A stretch of 6,133 nucleotides of DNA, taken from positions 1 through 6,133 of the forward strand of contig JACQOM010000007.1 in NCBI GenBank assembly GCA_016202525.1, read 5' to 3'. A model generated the notes under the pieces. That model saw only the letters and a program-made list of their open reading frames with translations, did not search any database and was not told where the DNA came from. This stretch comes from Chloroflexota bacterium (GTDB taxonomy: Bacteria > Chloroflexota > Dehalococcoidia > Dehalococcoidales > UBA2162). Both the position numbers and the translations under genes were made by a program. Positions 5,624 to 6,133 of the stretch are shown in pieces. How positions within the stretch are numbered: position 1 is the stretch's first letter; the number at the start of each line of letters is the position of its first letter.

Positions 5624-5652
5624 TTGACATCAAGATTGGCGGAGGTTACAAT
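5624..5652 (+). promoter_or_regulatory. Near-consensus sigma70 promoter for the mutase gene
   Basis: A perfect -35 TTGACA (5624-5629) and a -10 TACAAT (5647-5652, 5 of 6) are separated by 17 bp. The expected transcription start is about 5659, two bases before the ATG at 5661. The GGAGG at 5641-5645 falls inside the promoter spacer and would be missing from this transcript. Confidence 0.65.
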
Positions 5653-5660
5653 CGACTCAA

Positions 5661-6133
5661 ATGCAGTTATTTGGTTCCTCCGGGATTAGAAGGGTGGCTG
5701 ATAAAAGCCTGGTCGAATTAGCCCTGAAGGCTGGGCTGGCGGTGGGGGAAGATTATGGTGAAGTGGTGGTCGGCTGCGATACCAGGACCTCCAGCGATGC
5801 GGTAAAATATGCCTTTATCTCAGGGCTGTTGATGGCTGGCGCGCGCTGTTCGGATGGCGGCGTTATGCCCACGCCGACGCTGGCTCTGGCGGCACGGGCG
5901 TTTCAGGCTGGAGCCATGATTACCGCCTCGCATAATCCTCCTGAGTATAATGGCATCAAGCTTTTGAACCCAGACGGCTCGGCTTTCGATGCCGACCAGC
6001 GGCAGCGTATCGAGAGCATGATTTTAAACGACTCTCTTTCTGTTGTACCGTGGAATGAAATAAAGAGCAGCGGCATTCACAAAGGGGCCATTGAGGCGCA
6101 TATCGAGCATAAACTGAGAGATTTTCCTGATAA
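5661..6133 (+). CDS. glmM: Alpha-D-phosphohexomutase, probable phosphoglucosamine mutase, 3' partial
   Basis: The frame starts at ATG 5661 and runs off the window (157 codons plus 2 nt). No other ATG lies between it and the in-frame TGA at 5625. The N-terminus MQLFGSSGIRR matches the F-G-[TS]-[SN]-G-[IV]-R start of the family. VVGCDTRTSS (residues 37-46) and VMPTPTLALA follow, then the active-site loop ITASHNPPEYNGIKL, whose Ser90 (codon 5928-5930) is the residue that carries the phosphate. Only domain 1 is in view; the metal-binding DxDxDR loop and the sugar-binding loop lie outside. GlmM converts glucosamine-6-phosphate to glucosamine-1-phosphate in the cytoplasm for UDP-GlcNAc and cell-wall or glycan synthesis. 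The short start resembles the archaeal-type GlmM group, but phosphomannomutase or phosphoglucomutase activity cannot be excluded. Arg11 replaces the more usual Gly after GIR. Confidence 0.92.
   Translation, partial: MQLFGSSGIRRVADKSLVELALKAGLAVGEDYGEVVVGCDTRTSSDAVKYAFISGLLMAGARCSDGGVMPTPTLALAARAFQAGAMITASHNPPEYNGIKLLNPDGSAFDADQRQRIESMILNDSLSVVPWNEIKSSGIHKGAIEAHIEHKLRDFPD

Overview
The window looks bacterial. It has a strong intrinsic (rho-independent) terminator, two sigma70-like promoters with 17-bp spacers, Shine-Dalgarno sequences of the GAGG/GGAGG type, and all genes on the + strand. The combination of a very large PKD/FN3 surface protein, a DUF1616-type ectodomain protein and an archaeal-style phosphoglucosamine mutase (N-terminus MQLFGSSGIRR) points to Chloroflexota, most likely a Dehalococcoidia relative. 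That assignment is inference from memory of these families; no search was run.

Positions 1-4692 hold the 3' part (1,563 codons) of one giant modular gene whose start lies upstream. The order is: the tail of a fibronectin III domain; a 231-residue domain (copy 1); four PKD domains on an exact 81-codon period (the first carries a 6-codon duplication); the 231-residue domain again (copy 2, about 77% identical); five FN3 domains; a run of 12 glycines; a beta-rich domain resembling those before archaeal PGF-type anchors; a Pro/Thr stalk with a 3-residue period; and a C-terminal PGF + transmembrane helix + RRR tail. It reads as a cell-surface stalk or adhesin-like protein held in the membrane at its C-terminus. 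A 10-bp hairpin with a T-tract closes the transcript at about 4762.

Positions 4763-4883 are intergenic and carry a good promoter (4822-4850) for a 148-149 residue protein (4884-5330) with one N-terminal transmembrane helix and a DUF1616-like extracellular domain. A 65-residue protein of unknown function with two predicted membrane helices follows (5390-5587). From 5661 the window runs into the start of an alpha-D-phosphohexomutase gene (probably glmM), which continues past the right edge. This gene has a near-consensus promoter placed so that its transcript would begin almost at the ATG, i.e. nearly leaderless.

The first three genes all encode membrane or envelope proteins, and the mutase would supply an envelope sugar precursor, so the region is consistent with cell-envelope functions. 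Nothing in the sequence shows the four act in one complex. No mobile element, CRISPR array, tRNA, rRNA or defence system was seen. No stretch above 300 bp lacks a gene.
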